The position numbers were made by a program, and so were the translations under genes. From Melampsora larici-populina 98AG31 (taxonomy: Eukaryota; Basidiomycota; Pucciniomycetes; Pucciniales; Melampsoraceae), in NCBI RefSeq assembly GCF_000204055.1, contig NW_006768769.1, positions 2,462,091 to 2,526,090 on the forward strand: a stretch of 64,000 nucleotides of DNA. Direction: 5' to 3'. This document shows positions 59,385 through 64,000 of this stretch, piece by piece. The notes beneath the pieces were generated by a model. That model did no database searches, was not told where the DNA came from, and worked only from the letters and a program-made list of their open reading frames with translations. Each line of letters opens with the position of its first letter. Within the stretch, counting starts at the first letter, position 1.

Positions 59385-59571
59385 GATGGTTTAAAGAATC
59401 AACCTTCAACCTTCTGATTCGCTTCTTCTTCCTCTTCAAGTCAATTCAACAAAATTCAAATTGATTAACCCATACCTCTCTCATCCCATACATCACACAC
59501 TTAACACATAAATCAACACACTTCATTTCATTTCAACTCAACTCAAAGAAAACCAATCAAAGTCAATCAAG
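59385..59571. promoter_or_regulatory. Divergent promoter between DBF4 and a small gene
   Basis: 187 bases separate the start codons of DBF4 (minus) and the small plus-strand frame at 59,572. The plus-strand leader is rich in CA and TCAA words. No TATA box stands out. Confidence 0.4.
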
Positions 59572-59766
59572 ATGTTAAGATTTCCAACTACGATTCCAAT
59601 CAGACCATTAGAATTAGAAGAATTCAAACAATCTATCTTATCATCTCAATCTTCTAAATCTAATCAACCTCAATCAAATCAATCTCAAAAACCGTTAACT
59701 TTACCTTTACTTGATCAACAAATTCAATCTAAATCAAAATCTGAAAGAATCGGTTTATCTAAATAA
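59572..59766 (+). CDS. Small hypothetical protein, divergent from DBF4
   Basis: A 64-codon frame, MLRFPTTIPIRPLELEEFKQ and onward, rich in Ser, Gln and Lys, ending LSK. The ATG context (AAG ATG) and the C/A-rich leader look real. I do not recognise it. A possible alternative is an intron from 59,752 to a CAG near 59,930, which would replace the last few residues by about 14 others. The basic, amphipathic N-terminus could be a mitochondrial signal, but that is a weak guess. Confidence 0.4.
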   Translation: MLRFPTTIPIRPLELEEFKQSILSSQSSKSNQPQSNQSQKPLTLPLLDQQIQSKSKSERIGLSK

Positions 59767-61991
59767 TCATTTTCATACAAGTTGGTTCATTTCGATTTTG
59801 ATTTAATGTTTTCTTTGTCTTTGGATTGAGAATCTAATGACTTGCTTTTTTTTGGGGGGTTCTGATAAGAATTGAGTTCATCTAGTTGATCTATCCTTCA
59901 ACTCTTTCTCTTCAAAACTCGTATACAGGATCTACTATCAATTCGTCCAATCTTATCTCTTTTAATCGATCTACATAACCAACTAGGAACCCAACAAACT
60001 TATCACATCTCAAGACCCTACATTCCAAGCCTCAACCAATCCTTCGATCTTCATTAAACCAAAAACTGGTCCAGACCCAAGAGCCTTTAACTTGCTCACC
60101 GATCACCCCTTTATTTTCTTTCGATCAGTATGGATCATTTATTAAACATCATTTCTTCAACACTGAGTAAACGATAAACAAATCCAAAGCGAAATCACGA
60201 AGATCATCACTTTTTGAACCCTATCTTCGGGTCTCTTATTTCACAAACAATCAATCAAAGTCATGATAAACTATAACCATCATGAATCTTCCAATGTGTT
60301 TTTGAAAAATTAAAGACCTGTGTAGAAAATGTAATAAGGAATTGGTTACTCTTGATTAAGGTTTTTTGGGGACTTGTTTGAGAAAGATGAATTGGTGAGC
60401 TTACTGAAAAATCAATGGTTTTGAGTTACTTTAAATGTTTCTTTTGAACTTGGGTTTTTACCTACCTACCAATTTCATAGATAGAGTGAAAGTCAAGACA
60501 TTTGTGTAGAATAAATCATCTTGGTAATTTGTAGCTTGCAAAAAATCTGGTCAGGCGGTATGTATAGTGGATCTGATCCACACATAGTTTTGCACAATTT
60601 TCCCTGATGCAGAAATAGAATCATATGTACAAGCGACTGCAGTCACGACACAGACTCAGTGATGGCTCATTGCAGATGTGGATGTGCGTGCAGTGTGCGC
60701 TTCGTGACTTTGATCAACACATTTCTCATGATGTGATTGTGACTCTATTTCTGCCCCAGTGTTTATTGGTGAAGGTAGAATCCAAAGAGGTAAGTATCTT
60801 GAAGTGTGGATCCGATCCCATACGCGCTGACGTGAATATCTTTACGCGTTCAGACTCCATCATGATCGCGTCTTAAGTAAGAGTAGAAGTGATAAGTTCT
60901 CTTTACAGTGCCGCGACTGTTTTGCGCACGATCCACATCATGTGGCGTATTAACTCCTGAGTCCTGGAGTACTTGATCTCATGACTGCCGAATCCTTGAT
61001 GCACGTAGCACAGCCACTTGGAAAGAGACACAGCTACATATGCATATATACATCACTTCTTGTATTTTCAGCCAAACAAATCATCACTGCCAATTACATA
61101 CATACACAGCGTAAGGAACGCTTGGCGAGGCGTTGATACGGTCTCATGAATCAATCTTTCTAGTTGATCAAGTTTCAGACCAGTTCAGAGCGTTTTCTTC
61201 ATCAAGAAAATGAACCATTACTTACCCTCGATCTGTTCTTTTAATGCACTCAAATCAGATCTAGAAAAAGAAGAGATTGTGATGAAGCAGAAAGTAAGCG
61301 AAATGTGGAATCTAGAAAGATAACGCGTTTCATTGGAATCCAGTCAGGATCCAAAAGTCTATCCTCATGAAATCGTCAACCTATACATCTACATCTTCCC
61401 ACGACGTGATTTTTCAGACAAATCTTCACTTCCGGTAGAAGAACGCTCGTCCGTCGTAGGAAACACGTGGAAAGACGCGCCGAGCTCGAGAGCGAATAGT
61501 CACCGAAGAGTTAGTGGAATTCTACTCTTCGTTCTGATTTCAACTTAAAATCTGCCAATCTGTCTTTGATGAAAAACCTCTAGAACATGTCACATGGTCA
61601 CGCACTTTAACGGGCCTATGTACACACGCGCTTACTCAACGGCATTTTAAAGGCAAGGTCTGTGCGTCATTCAGGCGATGATCTAAACTTTATTAACAAG
61701 ATAGTCTGATTCTATACACACGCTTTGCGGTACCTTGACTGTTTTGACATACATACAACCAGTTTTGACTTGTTTTGACCTTAAAATTCACAACACTTAA
61801 AATCACTTTGACCTCGACTATATAATCCCTTCGTTTCCGTTTCTCGCCGACCTTTGTTCGTCTCACTTTTCATCAATTTAATAACCTATATAGTATAACC
61901 ATAATCTTACCACTTCACTTCACTTCTACTCATCCTCACTCATCAACTAATTTTTTGACCCGTTCACAAACAAATCAATAGTCATTCCAAG
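59767..61991. other. Spacer without a recognised gene
   Basis: The first 500 bases may be 3' region of the small gene. Around 60,550-61,550 base composition becomes more even and short frames appear (for example 60,625-60,876), with small inverted words such as TGTGGATC/GATCCACA, suggesting an old repeat. Nothing is strong enough to call. Confidence 0.5.
61820..61827 (+). promoter_or_regulatory. TATA-like box
   Basis: TATATAAT, 165 bases before the ATG at 61,992, downstream of repeated TTTTGAC words (61,740-61,790). Confidence 0.45.
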
Positions 61992-62764
61992 ATGTTTTCT
62001 TCAGCTGCTGCACTTTCCGCTTTCCTCCTCTTGCCTGCCGTCTTAGGTCAAAACCTTACGACCGACTCCTCTACCACCAGTAACACTACTACTACTACTA
62101 CGTCTGGCACTCCTCCTTCCACCGCTACTGGAAGTGGAACGCCCTTTACGGTTCCAACTGTCACTGGTACGACTTGTGGTACGGCTCAACAAAACTTCAA
62201 CCAGTGTGTGGTGAGTAGGATCTGCTTTTCTTCTTTCACTCGCATCACCTTGCTGATCATTCGCTTTTTGTTGTTCTTCTTCAACAGACCAAGGTCGGCA
62301 AGGATATCTCAAACTGTCCTCCTACCGATAACGTTTGTCTTTGCCAGTAAGTGTCGATCGCTTAGTTTCTTGTTACCTTTTGTGACATATGTCTCACGAA
62401 TGTCTATACTAATGACTATATAACTTTTATTCTTCCGATCAGGACTTACGCTAACATTGCTGCTTGCTACAATGCTTGCCCTGATCTCCAAGACGGTGCT
62501 ACCTATAAAGATCAATCATTGCAGTACTGTGCCACAGCCAAGATCTCACCACCTTCGGTTTACAACCAAACTTCACCAGTTGTTAACACTACCACCAGTA
62601 CTACTCCTATGACCACCCCGGCTACCACTACGTCTACCAACACTAGCTCTTCTCCTGTTGCCTCTGCTAGCGCCTTTGCTCGTAGCTCAGATGCTTCGAG
62701 CTTTGGATTCTCTTCGGCTCTGTTCGGTATCACTACTGGTCTTTGTACTATTCTCTTTGTCTAA
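61992..62764 (+). CDS. Secreted Thr/Ser-rich protein, probably GPI-anchored
   Basis: Three exons: 61992-62210, 62288-62346 and 62453-62764, about 196 residues. The N-terminus is a clear signal peptide (MFSSAAALSAFLLLPAVLGQ). A Thr/Ser-rich stretch follows, then a Cys-containing core with about eight Cys (TTCGTAQQNFNQCVTK, SNCPPTDNVCLCQTYA, IAACYNACPDL, LQYCATA), a second Thr/Ser-rich region and a hydrophobic C-terminus (GFSSALFGITTGLCTILFV) of the kind replaced by a GPI anchor. The Cys pattern recalls small fungal surface domains (CFEM-like in size) but lacks a clear match, so no function is claimed. Likely cell-surface or wall protein. Confidence 0.8.
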
Positions 62765-63355
62765 GAGATGATGGATCTGTTATCGTTCTTTTTCAAAGGC
62801 TTGATGATTCCCTTTTTGGAGGATTGTTCTTTTTGCGGTTTATTCATTCGTTTTATCTTTAATGATTTCAACTCTGAAGAATCTCTCAAGTTGGAATTTG
62901 GATTTGGCTCTCTTTCTTTGCTTTTCATTCTTGTGATTCTTTTTTTTTGCAACATATGGAAATCCTGCAATTATGTTTAAGATTATGATATTTTTTTATG
63001 TTCCCTTAGTATATGCCTCGTGAACTTTATTTATGCAATAATCTTTAAACTCGTTGATTTCCTTCTTTTTCGATTTGTTGAGGTTTGGATAAGTTGCTCT
63101 TGGGAATTCCAGCGTTTGATTTTGGTTTGCTCGAACATCTCCAGCGTTTGATTTTGGTTTGCTCGAACGTCTTGATACTCTTAGAGCCCAGCAAGCGAGT
63201 GTCCTGGCAGTGGCAACAGAAAACGCAACCAAACTATTGTGACATCGCTATTGTTTACCAGAAGACCAAAAATTGTCTTGGGGCCTGAAGTTATCAGCCA
63301 AGGCAAAGGAAGTGGCAGTAATTGAGGGAACAGGGCAAAAAACAGGTATAAGTAA
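62765..63355. other. Spacer and 3' region of the surface-protein gene
   Basis: No gene. Includes a tandem duplication of about 32 bases around 63,109-63,172 (AGCGTTTGATTTTGGTTTGC twice). Confidence 0.6.
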
Positions 63356-63434
63356 GGGCCCGTTCGGTTCGTTTTTGTGAAATATGTGACCTGAAAACGA
63401 AATTTCGTTTTGCCCCTATATGAAGGGGCAGATA
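63356..63434 (+). mobile_element. Left end of a second Harbinger-type element, interrupted
   Basis: Starts GGGCCCGTTCGGTTCG after TAA (63,353-63,355), like 31,690. It includes a small palindrome around AAAACGAAATTTCGTTTT. It is interrupted after 79 bases by the CACCACGGG element, showing the order of insertion. Confidence 0.6.
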
Positions 63435-64000
63435 CACCACGGGGGGATCCTGGGCCGAAAAGTGATCTGTGAAAGGTCGGGTCTGAACCTGGCCTCACGT
63501 CAGCCAGCGGGTCGATCCCGGATGGCCCCAGGCCAGTCTTGGTGGGAGTCCGAGCCGCAATGATAGATCGACCGGCAGGCGATCTATCAACAATCTGGAG
63601 ACCGCTTCCGGTCTGCCTGCAGGCTGCAGGCATCTGTCGCCCCACTTCCGTCTCCGGTTGGCCTGCCGGTTGCCGCTTCAAGGCCCCTCGGCCGTATTTT
63701 CGAATTCAGAACATTGCAAAAGTCACTCACCTCGCACAAAAGCACAAAAGTCTCTGATCTCCGATCTCCTTTCAGACCACAGTCCACATAAAAAGTCCAC
63801 CAATCCCCGATCAGACCACTCACACAAAACCCACCACATCAATTTGCAAATGGCTGGAATCATACACGATCGCTGTTTGTCTCCTCTCCCAGTCCTCTCC
63901 TTCGTCGTCTTCACCGATCGCAACTCTGACATTTCCATCTTTTTAGATTTTAAATCTCTGTCCTCGGACACCTCTGCGCCGCTTTTTCTGTGTTTAGTTT
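63435..64000 (+). mobile_element. Second copy of the 7.5-kb CACCACGGG element (cut by window end)
   Basis: Positions 63,435-64,000 align without gaps to the complement of 44,881-44,316, with no difference noticed. It includes the subterminal repeats and the start of the C2H2-finger gene (ATG at 63,850, plus strand here). TA precedes it at 63,433-63,434. The element continues beyond the window. Confidence 0.9.
63850..64000 (+). CDS. Start of the C2H2-finger transposase-like gene, second copy (partial)
   Basis: Begins MAGIIHDRC and is identical to the first exon of the gene at 44,466; the window ends inside the zinc finger region after the first Cys (LFLCLV). Confidence 0.75.
   Translation, partial: MAGIIHDRCLSPLPVLSFVVFTDRNSDISIFLDFKSLSSDTSAPLFLCLV

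Noticed and set aside
60625..60876. 83-codon plus-strand frame
   Set aside because: No introns, domain, signal or homologue recognised; surroundings look like an old repeat.

Overview
The window looks like nuclear DNA of a basidiomycete, most probably a rust fungus (Pucciniales; Melampsora/Puccinia-like). The genes are broken by many short GT-AG introns, sit in AT-rich spacers, and the conserved ones (PBS2-type MAPKK, DBF4, dynactin p25, BAG-domain protein, Bax-inhibitor family, pectinesterase, phospholipase B) have fungal architecture. The gene islands are separated by dense transposon territory. The rust assignment is an inference from gene structure and transposon content, not from a marker gene.

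Layout. 1-5.8 kb: decayed repeats. 5.8-7.45 kb: secreted pectinesterase (-), nine exons. 9.6-11.65 kb: PBS2-like MAP kinase kinase (-). 12.05-16.63 kb: a complete-looking Tc1/mariner-type element with about 66 bp terminal inverted repeats and TA flanks. It carries a DD34E transposase (-) and a second, convergent seven-exon gene of unknown function. 17.8-18.8 kb: BAG-domain co-chaperone (-). 20.3-22.5 kb: multi-pass membrane protein of unknown family (-). 25.3-26.7 kb: Ser/Pro-rich protein with a three-fold 45-bp repeat (+). 26.7-31.7 kb: spacer with foldback (MITE-like) elements. 31.7-45.6 kb: a transposon nest. It starts with a PIF/Harbinger element (Myb/SANT-like gene + and DDE transposase -, each with one premature stop). 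Then come a 676-bp element and a 7.5-kb element, both ending in CACCACGGG and flanked by TA. The large one encodes a C2H2-finger, Plavaka/CACTA-like protein and a coiled-coil partner protein. A 355-bp MITE with a TCA duplication follows. 46.5-47.8 kb: Bax inhibitor/TMBIM protein (+). 48.8-49.8 kb: dynactin p25 (-). 50.6-54.1 kb: phospholipase B with an N-terminal membrane anchor (-). 56.6-59.4 kb: DBF4 (-). 62.0-62.8 kb: Cys-containing GPI-type surface protein (+). From 63,435 to the window end a second copy of the 7.5-kb element begins; it matches the first over 566 aligned bases and sits inside a Harbinger-type left end.

The host genes are ordinary housekeeping, stress-signalling and secreted functions with no operon logic. 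The most interesting material is the mobile DNA: the mariner-type element with a passenger gene and a row of three hairpins between its convergent genes, and the two-gene CACCACGGG element family with a very recent second copy and a short non-autonomous relative.
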